Shown: positions 30,173-38,736 of the stretch, piece by piece
How positions within the stretch are numbered: position 1 is the stretch's first letter
Layout: every line of letters begins with the position of its first letter
From: Zoogloeaceae bacterium G21618-S1
GTDB taxonomy: Bacteria; Pseudomonadota; Gammaproteobacteria; Burkholderiales; Rhodocyclaceae
Direction: 5' to 3'
Length of the DNA stretch: 47,072 bases
Assembly: GCA_027214125.1 (NCBI GenBank)
Contig: JAPWHF010000020.1
Coordinates: 1 to 47,072, forward strand
Notes under the pieces: model-generated
What the model saw: only the letters and a program-made list of their open reading frames with translations
Database searches by the model: none
What the model was told of the DNA's origin: nothing
Program-made: the position numbers and the translations under genes

Positions 30173-32671
30173 GTGACGTTCAAGCGATCCAAAGCACTGC
30201 GCGCCGAGACTCACATCTCGACCATGATTCCGTACACCGCCCACATGGATAAGCACATCGTGCGTACGGACCGTGGCCACTATGTTCAAGTGTTTCGCCT
30301 TGGCGGCGCGAGTTTCGAAAGTGCTGACGACGAGCAAATCAACAACTGGCACGAACGCCTGAACGTATTCTGGCGCAGCATCAGCAGTCCGAACTTCTCG
30401 GTATCCGTCCACCTGGTCAGACGCCGAGAAAGTGGCTTCCCGGCATCAACGTTTAGCGAGGGCTTTGCCTCAGACTTGATGGCGAAGTATCGCAAGCGAA
30501 TGAGTCGCCAGACGCTCATGGTCAATGAGATCTATGTGTCCCTGGTTTACCGGCCAACGCCATCCAAGGTCGGCAGTCTTTTCATGAAGGCGTTGAGTCG
30601 CGCCAATGACGGTGAAGAGGCGCAGGAGATCGCCGATTCGATCGACACCTGCCAGAAAAAACGCCAAGAACTGATGACCGCGTTCGCACGCTACGACCCC
30701 GACCCCCTCGGGATCTACGATCGCAATGGAACCATGCACTCCTCCGCGATCGAATTCTTTGGCTTCTTGGTCAACGGCCACTTCGAGCGCCGTACCGTGC
30801 CCAATGGGCAGATTCGCAATTCGTTGGCTGATACACGCCCGTTGTTCGGCAATGAGGCGATGGAGTACCGGGGCGCAACGCGCACCCGTGTCAGCGCCTT
30901 TCTGGGGATTAGCGAGTATCCGCCCACCTCGCCGCCTGGGTTCATCAACAGCCTACTGAGCACCCGGTTCCCGTTCATCCTTACCCAGTCATTCGAATTC
31001 ATCGGCAAAGCGACGGCCGCGAAATTGCTCAAGGAGCAACGCGGTCGGCTCCGAGCATCCGAAGATGATGCTCAATCCCAGGCCGAGGAACTGGATGAAG
31101 CGATCGACGCCCTTGCGTCGAACCTGTTTGCGTTCGGCCGACACCATTTCACTCTACAAGTCATGGCGGAGCATTTCGACGCCACGAAAAGCGCGGAGGA
31201 GGGGCAGCTAAAACTTCTCAACGACAATCTCGCCGAAGCCAAGTCGATCCTCGCCGACAGCAACATAGTGACCGCACGAGAAGACTTGGCGCTGGAGGCG
31301 GCCTTTTGGTCGCAGTTGCCGGGCAACGAGCATCTTCGTCCTCGCGTTGCGCCGATGTCATCCCGGAATCTGGCGGGATTCGCGCCGTTTCACAACTACC
31401 CCGGTGGCCGCAAAGCAGGCAATCACTGGGGGCAGGCAGCGACGATGTTCGAAACCACCGCCCAAAGCCCGTACTTCTTTTCACATCACGCATCAGATCC
31501 ACGCAAGGCGGATGGGGGAAGTCGCAAGGACGTAGGCCACATGCTTGTCGTCGGCCCGGTCGGCTCAGGAAAGACAGTAAACGTCGGCTTCCTCATTGCG
31601 GCAATGACGCAGTTTGGCGCACGACAGGTGATTTTTGACAACGAAGAAGGCCTTCATATCCTGGTGCGCGCGCTGGGCGGACGTTATCGCTCGTTGAAGG
31701 TTGGCCAGCCCACGGGCCTTAACCCTCTGCAGCGGGAGCCCAACGGCGAGAACGTCGAGTTCATGAAACAGCTTCTGCGCACACTGGTGGATAGCCAGAA
31801 TCGCCCGCTAACGGTGCAAGAGGACAAAGAGCTGAACCTTGCGCTCGCCGGTGTGTTGCAAATCTCTAACAAGCGCGATCGGCGCCTCTCACGACTCATC
31901 GAGTTTTTGCCCCCAACCAACCCGGAAGGACTGCACGCCAGGTTGCAGCGCTGGACGCACCTCTTTCACGGGGAGTACGCCTGGGTGTTCGACAACCCCG
32001 AAGACAACATAGACAACTTCATGGATGGCGCCGCCATTGTGGGTTTTGATGTCACGGAGTTCATCAAGGTGCCCGCCCTGGCAGAGCCCCTAAGCATGTA
32101 CTTGCTGCATGTGACGAATCGACTCGTCAACGGTCAGCGGATGATCTGCTGGATGGACGAATTCCCACAGATGATCGGGCGGCCGGCATTTGCCGAGTTC
32201 GCAAAACACGGTCTCGAAACATGGCGCAGAAAAGACGCAAGCTTTGTCGCGGTCGCGCAGATGACATCACACATCTCGCGTTCAGAAATTGCACGGTCGC
32301 TGATCGAGCAAACGCCTACCAAAATCTTCTTTCCGAACCCTGAAGCGAGCTACGGCGAATACGTCGATGACTTCGGTTTCAGTGAGCGCGAATTCTTCCT
32401 GATCAAACAGGAGCTGCAGCCCGGGGATCGCACCTTCCTGATCAAGCAAGGCAACAACAGCATTGTCGCCAAACTGGATCTCAAGGGCTTTGATTTCGAG
32501 CTCGACGTGATATCCACGCGGACACGCAATATTCAGGTCATGAACGAAGCGATTCAACAGGCCGGAGAAGATCCAAACAACTGGCTACCCGTCTTTAAGA
32601 AAGCGCTCGAAGATCGAGCAAAGAAAGCCAACCACGCCTCCACAGAGGAGAAAAACCATGTATTTGCGTAG
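30173..32671 (+). CDS. virB4: VirB4 conjugation ATPase
   Basis: The 832-residue protein is a CagE/TrbE/VirB4 ATPase with Walker A GPVGSGKT (461-468) and Walker B MICWMDEF (about 657-664). The N-terminal half carries the VirB4 scaffold (TMIPYTAHMDKHIVRTDRGHYVQVFRL). It powers pilin extraction and substrate transfer at the inner-membrane base. I chose GTG at 30173, which has AAGGAA 11 bases upstream; longer starts would overlap virB3 in another frame and have no Shine-Dalgarno sequence. It overlaps virB5 by 14 bases. Confidence 0.94.
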   Translation: MTFKRSKALRAETHISTMIPYTAHMDKHIVRTDRGHYVQVFRLGGASFESADDEQINNWHERLNVFWRSISSPNFSVSVHLVRRRESGFPASTFSEGFASDLMAKYRKRMSRQTLMVNEIYVSLVYRPTPSKVGSLFMKALSRANDGEEAQEIADSIDTCQKKRQELMTAFARYDPDPLGIYDRNGTMHSSAIEFFGFLVNGHFERRTVPNGQIRNSLADTRPLFGNEAMEYRGATRTRVSAFLGISEYPPTSPPGFINSLLSTRFPFILTQSFEFIGKATAAKLLKEQRGRLRASEDDAQSQAEELDEAIDALASNLFAFGRHHFTLQVMAEHFDATKSAEEGQLKLLNDNLAEAKSILADSNIVTAREDLALEAAFWSQLPGNEHLRPRVAPMSSRNLAGFAPFHNYPGGRKAGNHWGQAATMFETTAQSPYFFSHHASDPRKADGGSRKDVGHMLVVGPVGSGKTVNVGFLIAAMTQFGARQVIFDNEEGLHILVRALGGRYRSLKVGQPTGLNPLQREPNGENVEFMKQLLRTLVDSQNRPLTVQEDKELNLALAGVLQISNKRDRRLSRLIEFLPPTNPEGLHARLQRWTHLFHGEYAWVFDNPEDNIDNFMDGAAIVGFDVTEFIKVPALAEPLSMYLLHVTNRLVNGQRMICWMDEFPQMIGRPAFAEFAKHGLETWRRKDASFVAVAQMTSHISRSEIARSLIEQTPTKIFFPNPEASYGEYVDDFGFSEREFFLIKQELQPGDRTFLIKQGNNSIVAKLDLKGFDFELDVISTRTRNIQVMNEAIQQAGEDPNNWLPVFKKALEDRAKKANHASTEEKNHVFA

Positions 32672-33383
32672 AAAGCTCACCGCAATCATCGTCGCAGCGT
32701 CGATGGCCATGGCGCCGGTAGCTACCCGCGCCAGTGGCATTCCAGTAGTTGACGTCGCAGCGCTCGCGCAGTTGATCCAACAGATCATGTATTGGCAACA
32801 GCAAATCCAAAGCATGAGTGACCAGCTCAACCAAATGAAGAGCACATACAACTCACTCAACGGTACACGCGGGCTCGGCAACCTCATGACCTTGAGCAAC
32901 GCTCAACGCAACTATCTTCCGCCTGACCACGCAGAGATCGTGAAGGTCCTGAATGGCGTATCCACCCAATATAGCGGCCTATCAAGCAAGGTCAGCGCAG
33001 TGATGAGCGCCAACGCCGTTTTGTCTTCAACTGACCTGGCTTCGATGACACCGAGTCAGAAGGCCATGATCGAAGACGGCCGCCGGGCGGCAGCCATGAT
33101 CTCCACCCTTAGCCAGACGGGCTACCAGAACACCAGCGGCCGCTTCGCCCAATTGCAGTCTCTGATCACAGCAATCAACGCGACAGCAGATCCAAAAGCG
33201 ATTGCGGAAATACAGGCCAGAATCGCCGGCGAGCAAACAATGCTTGCGAATGAGCAGACCAAGATGCAGACGATTTTTTATATGGCTCAGGCTGAGCAAA
33301 TTTCTCAAGAGCAACGAGCAAAAGAAAAGCGTGTCGCAGCTCACGGTGCTTTTTCTTCTAGGCCAACAATAGTCTTTCCGTAA
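32658..33383 (+). CDS. virB5: VirB5 minor pilin
   Basis: The 241-residue protein has a signal peptide (cleavage near TRASG) and the helical VirB5/TrbJ-type start PVVDVAALAQLIQQIMYWQQQIQSMSDQLNQ, and a long helical C-terminal half. VirB5 sits at the pilus tip and helps recognise recipients. It ends HGAFSSRPTIVFP; the next small protein ends with the related HGRFEDRPVLVFP. The C-terminal part and the following genes look AT-richer than the operon before. Confidence 0.87.
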   Translation: MYLRRKLTAIIVAASMAMAPVATRASGIPVVDVAALAQLIQQIMYWQQQIQSMSDQLNQMKSTYNSLNGTRGLGNLMTLSNAQRNYLPPDHAEIVKVLNGVSTQYSGLSSKVSAVMSANAVLSSTDLASMTPSQKAMIEDGRRAAAMISTLSQTGYQNTSGRFAQLQSLITAINATADPKAIAEIQARIAGEQTMLANEQTKMQTIFYMAQAEQISQEQRAKEKRVAAHGAFSSRPTIVFP

Positions 33384-33416
33384 GCGTCATTTCAAATAGC
33401 AGTTACAGGAGCCGAC

Positions 33417-33638
33417 ATGTCCAAAACAGTCATATACGTTGCCATCGCCGCCGTCGTTGTTGCCGGAGCGTCCGCTGCCATTTACCTGAATTCAACAACA
33501 AACGTCACGGTTGAAAAAAATGCATCAACGCCTAGCCAGACGATAGTAATCACAAAGGAAGAGCGGGTCAGACCGCCTCATGGAAGGTTTGAAGACCGTC
33601 CTGTTCTGGTTTTCCCCGGAGTGAATGACAAGAAATAA
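33417..33638 (+). CDS. Small single-TM protein between virB5 and virB6
   Basis: The 73-residue protein has a membrane helix or uncleaved signal anchor (residues 5-22, VIYVAIAAVVVAGASAAIYL) and a short periplasmic tail. Entry-exclusion proteins (Eex) are often encoded here, but those are usually lipoproteins with a lipobox, which is absent. Its tail HGRFEDRPVLVFP matches the end of VirB5, suggesting both bind the same partner. GGAG lies before the ATG. Function unproven. Confidence 0.65.
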   Translation: MSKTVIYVAIAAVVVAGASAAIYLNSTTNVTVEKNASTPSQTIVITKEERVRPPHGRFEDRPVLVFPGVNDKK

Positions 33639-33714
33639 GCAAAAGATGGCCTCTATTCAACAAGTTATCTAGATCTTACATCAGCGGCAAAAGAACTCTA
33701 AACAAGGGAAAGGT

Positions 33715-34764
33715 ATGTTCTTCGCGACCTTTTGGACGTGGCTTAACTCGACCTTGGCCGGATATGTCGGGGCAAAAACAGCCGTCGTAGCCGCAGCTAT
33801 TGAGCCGGCTGTCGTTACACTGGCCACTATATACATAATGCTTTGGGGTTACGCCAGCCTAACAGGAAAGATTCAAGAACCTGTCCTTGAATTCGGAAAG
33901 CGCTTCCTTATTATCGCGGTCATACTCGGAATCTCAATAAAGCTTTGGTATTACAACACCGTTATTGTTGACACCTTTGTAAATTCTCCGATGCAACTGG
34001 CGGCAGTCGTCGTAGGCTCAAGCAATCCAATGACAATAATTGACAAAATTTGGAGTGACGGCGGAGCAGCCGCTGGAGAGCTTTGGAAGCAAGGCGGTGT
34101 ATTTAGCGGAGATGTTGGATTCTATATTGCAGGCGGGACCGTTTATCTAATCATTGGACTGCTGTGTATTTACGCGTTCTTTTTGATGACATTGTCCGCT
34201 GTTGCCCTAAGCATTATTTTGGGGCTTGGACCGATTTTTCTTTCTCTTCTTTTCTTCGACGCTACTAAACGGTTTTTTGAGTCATGGATGGCTCAACTCG
34301 CTAACTACGCACTAATTTCAATACTGGTAGCCATGGTTTCGGCTCTATTTCTGACGCTTGTTCAAAAAACCACAGCTCAGATCGCTGCGCTAGGAAGCTC
34401 TGTCACCTTCTTCGCTACTTTGGAAATGCTACTCGCAGCTGTTCTCGTTTTCCTCGTCCTGAAGCAAGTCCCGGCCATTGCTGCGGGGCTAGCCAGCGGG
34501 ATTGCTCTGAGCTCTTTCGGAGCAATCAGCTCGGCCCTGCGCTGGGCCGGCGGGGGCGCTGGTCGATCGCTGTATCAATCGGGAAGAGGTCTCATCGATG
34601 GCCTCAAAGGTGAAAAACGCAGTCGCTGGGATTCAATGCGACGAAGTGGCGGAAACCTGATTGGTCAAGGAATTCGCCGAGGCGCCCAAGCTGCCTTCGG
34701 CTCATCCCAGAAAAAGGGCGGCACTGTCAGTCGTGACAGTGTGATGCCACGACCCAACCGATAG
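33715..34764 (+). CDS. virB6: VirB6 polytopic channel protein
   Basis: The 349-residue protein has about six to seven membrane helices and TrbL/VirB6 features: a central polar region after VIVDTFVNSP, IILGLGPIFLSLLFFDATKRFFESWMAQLANY as the conserved core, and a basic C-terminal tail. VirB6 forms the inner-membrane channel that receives the DNA. Its first 800 bases use noticeably more AT-ending codons than the flanking virB genes, hinting at a different origin of this part. Confidence 0.9.
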   Translation: MFFATFWTWLNSTLAGYVGAKTAVVAAAIEPAVVTLATIYIMLWGYASLTGKIQEPVLEFGKRFLIIAVILGISIKLWYYNTVIVDTFVNSPMQLAAVVVGSSNPMTIIDKIWSDGGAAAGELWKQGGVFSGDVGFYIAGGTVYLIIGLLCIYAFFLMTLSAVALSIILGLGPIFLSLLFFDATKRFFESWMAQLANYALISILVAMVSALFLTLVQKTTAQIAALGSSVTFFATLEMLLAAVLVFLVLKQVPAIAAGLASGIALSSFGAISSALRWAGGGAGRSLYQSGRGLIDGLKGEKRSRWDSMRRSGGNLIGQGIRRGAQAAFGSSQKKGGTVSRDSVMPRPNR

Positions 34765-34782
34765 CTCAATAAGGCATTCGCC

Positions 34783-34932
34783 ATGAAGACCATCATGACC
34801 ATTTTGTTTTTCTCGCTTACCCTTTCAGCATGCGCAACGACCCCGCCGCCGCCACCCGAGTGCGATGGTGAGCTGTCTCCAATCAATGGGAGTGCAGGCG
34901 CACAGTCGATCAAGGAGGTCGGAAATGGCTGA
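34783..34932 (+). CDS. virB7: VirB7 lipoprotein
   Basis: A 49-residue ORF begins MKTIMTILFFSLTLSACATT with lipobox L-S-A-C (Cys17), followed by PPPPPECDGE. VirB7 is a small outer-membrane lipoprotein that stabilises VirB9 in the core complex; the second Cys (27) could form the disulphide seen in Agrobacterium VirB7-VirB9. It sits between virB6 and virB8 and overlaps virB8 by eight bases. Confidence 0.83.
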   Translation: MKTIMTILFFSLTLSACATTPPPPPECDGELSPINGSAGAQSIKEVGNG

Positions 34933-35626
34933 AAAAGCGGCAATTGATGCCTATCTGAAAGAAGCTCAGTCCTTCGAGGCGGACCGCGCAGCAAATGCCA
35001 CGAAGTCCGCTCGTATCGCCTGGCGTGTTGCATCCGTCGCAGGACTGATCGCCGTTGTCTCTGTCGGTGCCGTGGCCGCGCTAACGCCTTTGAAGACCGT
35101 AGAGTTGCGCACCATCCGCGTGGACAACTCCACCGGCATCGTCGACATCGTGCCCAGAGCTGAAGCGAACGCAAGCTACGAAGAAACAGTTAATCGCCTT
35201 CACCTGGCGAACTATGTTCGCTCACGTGAGCGCTTTTTCTGGGGCATCGCTGAATACGACTATGAATTCGTTGCGACACAACAGACGCCGCAATTGAATC
35301 AGCTTTGGGCCGACGCCTGGACCGAAGCCAACCCACAATCTCCGCTCAACCTCTACAAAGACGGAACGATTATCAAGGCGGACATCCGTTCCATTGTTTT
35401 CCTCACGCTCGGATCTGGAAAGAGCGTTGCTCAGGTTCGGTTTGCCAAGAGTGCGCGCCTCGGCGGCTCTGGTGCCGATCAAACAAACCACTGGGTTGCA
35501 ACGATCGAATACACATACACCGGGCCTTCTAAAGACGACAAGATCCGCACAATGAACCCCCTCGGATTCCGGGTCGTGAGCTATCAAAAAGAGCCGGAAG
35601 TTGTGTCCGCAGGAGAATCCTCATGA
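34925..35626 (+). CDS. virB8: VirB8 inner-membrane assembly protein
   Basis: The 233-residue protein has a short cytoplasmic N-terminus, one membrane helix (about 36-53, VASVAGLIAVVSVGAVAAL) and a periplasmic NTF2-like domain with YVRSRERFFW and LNLYKDGTIIKADIRSIVF, as in VirB8. AGGAGG lies seven bases before the ATG at 34925. VirB8 nucleates assembly between inner membrane and core complex. It overlaps virB9 by four bases. Confidence 0.92.
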   Translation: MAEKAAIDAYLKEAQSFEADRAANATKSARIAWRVASVAGLIAVVSVGAVAALTPLKTVELRTIRVDNSTGIVDIVPRAEANASYEETVNRLHLANYVRSRERFFWGIAEYDYEFVATQQTPQLNQLWADAWTEANPQSPLNLYKDGTIIKADIRSIVFLTLGSGKSVAQVRFAKSARLGGSGADQTNHWVATIEYTYTGPSKDDKIRTMNPLGFRVVSYQKEPEVVSAGESS

Positions 35627-36441
35627 AGTTGATTGCCTCCATGACGCTCTCCGTGCTCTTGTTGGCCAGCGCACCGGCCAGCGCCGAAGTCATCCCCCCG
35701 AAAGGCGATGCAGACTCGCGTGTCCGCGTGGTCGCATACGACGAAAGCGACGTCGTCAAACTGACGGGATACGTTGGCTACCAGACTCATGTCGAACTGG
35801 CGCCCGGGGAAAAGTTCGTCGATCTGTTCGCCGGGGATGTGGCGGGTCTGGATTTTGGCCAGGTGCGCAACAACCTCTTTCTCAAGCCGAAAGCCGACCT
35901 CGTGAGAACGAACGTAACGATCGTGACGGACCGCCGGGTCTATCACTTCGACTATCACGTTTCCAAGGCCACTGCGAATCTCGCGAATCGTCGCGACATG
36001 ATCTATTCGCTCCGCTTCATATACCCGAAAGACGAAGCCCTCGCCGCCGCGGCGCAACTGCAGCGACAGGAAGCGGACGAGCACTTCCAGGAGTCCAAAG
36101 ACGGCCGCCCGCAACAACGAGACTACTGGTATTGCGGTGATGAAGCACTGCGTCCCGTGGAGGCTTACGACGACGGCGTGCACACGTACTTGCAGTTCAG
36201 CTCGCGCGGGGAGTTCCCGGCGATCTACATAAAGAACGACGACAGCAGTGAATCGCTCGTGAATTTCAACGTCACGAATGACCGCCTGGTCGTTCACAGA
36301 GTCGCGAAGCGCTTCGTGCTGCGCCGCGGCCAGTTGGTTGGATGCGTCGTCAACAAGGGCTACACAGGTGGCGGCCAAAGGCTGAACAACAACGTGATTG
36401 CCCCGGCCGTTGAGCGAGTCACCAAAGGAGACATCCAATGA
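35623..36441 (+). CDS. virB9: VirB9 outer-membrane core protein
   Basis: The 272-residue protein has a signal peptide ending ASAE and the VirB9 domain order: DSRVRVVAYDESDVVKLTGYVGYQTHVELAPGE, NNLFLKPKADLVRTNVTIVTDRRVYHFDYH, then PVEAYDDGVHTYLQFSSRGEFPAIY and RFVLRRGQLVGCVVNKGY. It forms the outer-membrane ring with VirB7 and VirB10. The start and stop overlap virB8 and virB10 as ATGA. Confidence 0.94.
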   Translation: MKLIASMTLSVLLLASAPASAEVIPPKGDADSRVRVVAYDESDVVKLTGYVGYQTHVELAPGEKFVDLFAGDVAGLDFGQVRNNLFLKPKADLVRTNVTIVTDRRVYHFDYHVSKATANLANRRDMIYSLRFIYPKDEALAAAAQLQRQEADEHFQESKDGRPQQRDYWYCGDEALRPVEAYDDGVHTYLQFSSRGEFPAIYIKNDDSSESLVNFNVTNDRLVVHRVAKRFVLRRGQLVGCVVNKGYTGGGQRLNNNVIAPAVERVTKGDIQ

Positions 36442-37673
36442 GCGTAGGGCGCGGAAATGACGTGTCGGGGCTGCGCCCTGGCGAAATTCTGGATGACGAA
36501 TCGGGCGAAATTCTCACGGGCAGGTCCGAAACGACCAACGAAACGTCGCACGCCATAGGCGAAGAGCGCGATATACCGTCGGTCAATCGCTCGCGTTCGA
36601 TGCGAGCGCGCATGACAAATTGGATGGCGGTCGCGTTGATGTGCCTGCTTGGCGCCGGCTTTTTGGTGTGGTACTACTCGACGCAGTTCTCACGGATCGC
36701 CGACGAAGAAGCGAAGGCCAAAGAAACGGCAGCAGCGCGCGCCGGCGGAGAGATGATCCTTCCGCCGCTTGGCCGGATCAATCCGCCAGTGGCACCTGCA
36801 CCAGCCGCCGCATCGCTCGTCGAGGCGGAATCGCCTCTGTTCGAACCGCCACCACCGCCCCAAGCCACAATGAACGCGGCGCCAGCCGCGCAACAGGGTC
36901 CCAAAGTCCCAACGCCGGCAGAACTTGCCCACCAGCGGCGACTTTCTGCACCGGTACAGGCGGGTAGTGGCGCAGCCGGAACGGCTGCAGCAGTCGTGCC
37001 GGCGTCTTTTGATGGAGCAACCGGACAGCCTGGATCAAGCAGCCGACTCGGAGCGATGCTGACGCCGACACCCACGCCGGCAGTCATGGCGAAAGTGCTA
37101 CCTACGCTACGCTATCTCCTACCCAAAGGTGATTCGATCGACTGCACCAACATCACAGCGATTGACTCAACTTACGATGGCATTGTGACCTGCGTAGGTG
37201 CAACCGATGTCTATAGCGCGGATGGCAGCCTTGTCCTTCTCGAGCGCGGAACAAAATACGTCGGCGAGAAGAAAGGCGACATCAAGCGAGGGCAGGGCAG
37301 GGTCTTCGTCCTGTGGAATGAAGCACGCACGCCCACCGGTGTTGTCGTCGATCTAGCCTCACCTGGATCTGATGAACTAGGGCGCACTGGCCTGCCGGGC
37401 TTCGTTGACACGCACTTCTGGGACCGCTTTGGTGCCGCCCTTCTAATATCCGTGATCGACGGTACGATCCAGGCCCTGGCCAACTCACAATCCAACAGCA
37501 GTGGAACGGATATCAGCTTCGATTCCAACGGCTCACGAGACGTCATGACGGAGATCCTGAAAGACACCGTCAGCATTCCGCCGACCGTCATCAAGAATCA
37601 AGGCGAACGCATTCAGATCATGGTTGCGCGAGATGTCGACTTCAGGAGCGTCTATGAACTCCGTCGTCGATAA
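36438..37673 (+). CDS. virB10: VirB10 core complex protein
   Basis: The 411-residue protein has a cytoplasmic N-terminus, a membrane helix (about 63-80), a Pro/Ala-rich periplasmic linker (about 105-215), and the TrbI/VirB10 beta-barrel domain (LRYLLPKGDSIDCTNITAID, GIVTCVGATDVYSADGSLVLLERGTKYVGE, GVVVDLASPGSDELGRTGLPG, PPTVIKNQGERIQIMVARDVDF). VirB10 spans both membranes and transmits ATP energy. A sequence identical to an origin iteron lies inside the gene at 37448-37462. Confidence 0.94.
   Translation: MSVGRGNDVSGLRPGEILDDESGEILTGRSETTNETSHAIGEERDIPSVNRSRSMRARMTNWMAVALMCLLGAGFLVWYYSTQFSRIADEEAKAKETAAARAGGEMILPPLGRINPPVAPAPAAASLVEAESPLFEPPPPPQATMNAAPAAQQGPKVPTPAELAHQRRLSAPVQAGSGAAGTAAAVVPASFDGATGQPGSSSRLGAMLTPTPTPAVMAKVLPTLRYLLPKGDSIDCTNITAIDSTYDGIVTCVGATDVYSADGSLVLLERGTKYVGEKKGDIKRGQGRVFVLWNEARTPTGVVVDLASPGSDELGRTGLPGFVDTHFWDRFGAALLISVIDGTIQALANSQSNSSGTDISFDSNGSRDVMTEILKDTVSIPPTVIKNQGERIQIMVARDVDFRSVYELRRR
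37448..37462 (+). repeat. Lone iteron-like sequence inside virB10
   Basis: ATCCGTGATCGACGG is identical over 15 bases to the origin iteron at 14440-14454, in codons for Ser-Val-Ile-Asp-Gly. No other copies are seen outside the origin. It may be chance within a coding motif or a real RepA site. Confidence 0.5.
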
Positions 37674-38736
37674 GAGCATCTTGCAAGAGTGCGACACGCC
37701 GCGCGAGCTCACCTCGCTTGAGCACTACATGAAGCCGCTTCGCCAGTGGCTCGATGACCGAGACCTCACCGACCTGGCCATCAATCGCGAATTCGAAGTT
37801 TGGACGGAGTACCGGTCAAGGGGCTGGGTGCGCCATCCGGCAGCGTTTGTGACTTCCGAGTGGTGCATGCACTTCGCATCGCTCGTTGCAAACTACACCG
37901 TCCAGCGAATTTCAGCAGATGCACCCATCCTGTCCGGCACACTGCCAACAGGCGAGCGCATCCAGATCGTCATTCCACCCGCTGTCATGACCGGCGAGAT
38001 ATCGATCGTCATTCGACGTCCATCGTCTGAGCTTTGGACGCTCGACGATCTGGAAAACATGGGCGTATTTGGCCAGGTCAAAGCGCTGCCGAGACGGCCA
38101 GCCGAGTCCAGCGTTGATGACTACGACAACGAAGAGCTCGAATTGCTGGGCTTGCTGCGAGCCAACCAGGTCAAAGAGTTTTTGAGTCGCGCAGTTGAAA
38201 CCCGGCAGAACATTCTCATGTCGGGCGCTACCGGTTCCGGCAAGACCACCGTCGGAAGAGCACTGACCTTGCGAGTGCCGAGTGTTGAGCGGTGCATCAG
38301 CATCGAAGATGCCTCGGAAATGAGCTTTCCGAATCAACCGAATCACACTCGGCTCTTCTATTCACAGGGCGGCCAGGGCGTTGCAAGCCTGACCGTCGAA
38401 GATCTGCTGACCTCCACCAAGCGAATGTACCCGAGCCGTGTGTTTGTTTCGGAAATCCGCACTGGCAACGAAGTCTATTACTACCTGACTTCGGTGGCCT
38501 CCGGCCACAAAGGCTCGATCACCAGCGCACACAGCGGGTCCGCCGAAAACGCTTTCTGGACGCTCGCCCAGCTCATGCAGAACTCAGGCCCGGGCACCAG
38601 CATGTCGCTCGAAGGCGGCGTCCGCCTTGTTCAAGCCAACATCGATGTCGTCATTCACTGCCGCGCAATCGAGCGCCAGCGTGTCATAAGTGAGATCTGG
38701 TATGACCCGAGTACCAAGCGCCGAAGCATCGCTTAA
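37654..38736 (+). CDS. virB11: VirB11 traffic ATPase
   Basis: The 360-residue protein has an N-terminal domain ending around 150 and a RecA-like domain with Walker A GATGSGKT (191-198), an Asp box CISIEDASEM and the later EIRTGNEVYYYLTSVASGHKGSITSAHSGS segment with the conserved GH and H residues of VirB11 hexameric ATPases. It switches the system between pilus making and DNA transfer. AGGAG lies before the ATG at 37654, which overlaps virB10 by 20 bases. Confidence 0.94.
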   Translation: MNSVVDKSILQECDTPRELTSLEHYMKPLRQWLDDRDLTDLAINREFEVWTEYRSRGWVRHPAAFVTSEWCMHFASLVANYTVQRISADAPILSGTLPTGERIQIVIPPAVMTGEISIVIRRPSSELWTLDDLENMGVFGQVKALPRRPAESSVDDYDNEELELLGLLRANQVKEFLSRAVETRQNILMSGATGSGKTTVGRALTLRVPSVERCISIEDASEMSFPNQPNHTRLFYSQGGQGVASLTVEDLLTSTKRMYPSRVFVSEIRTGNEVYYYLTSVASGHKGSITSAHSGSAENAFWTLAQLMQNSGPGTSMSLEGGVRLVQANIDVVIHCRAIERQRVISEIWYDPSTKRRSIA

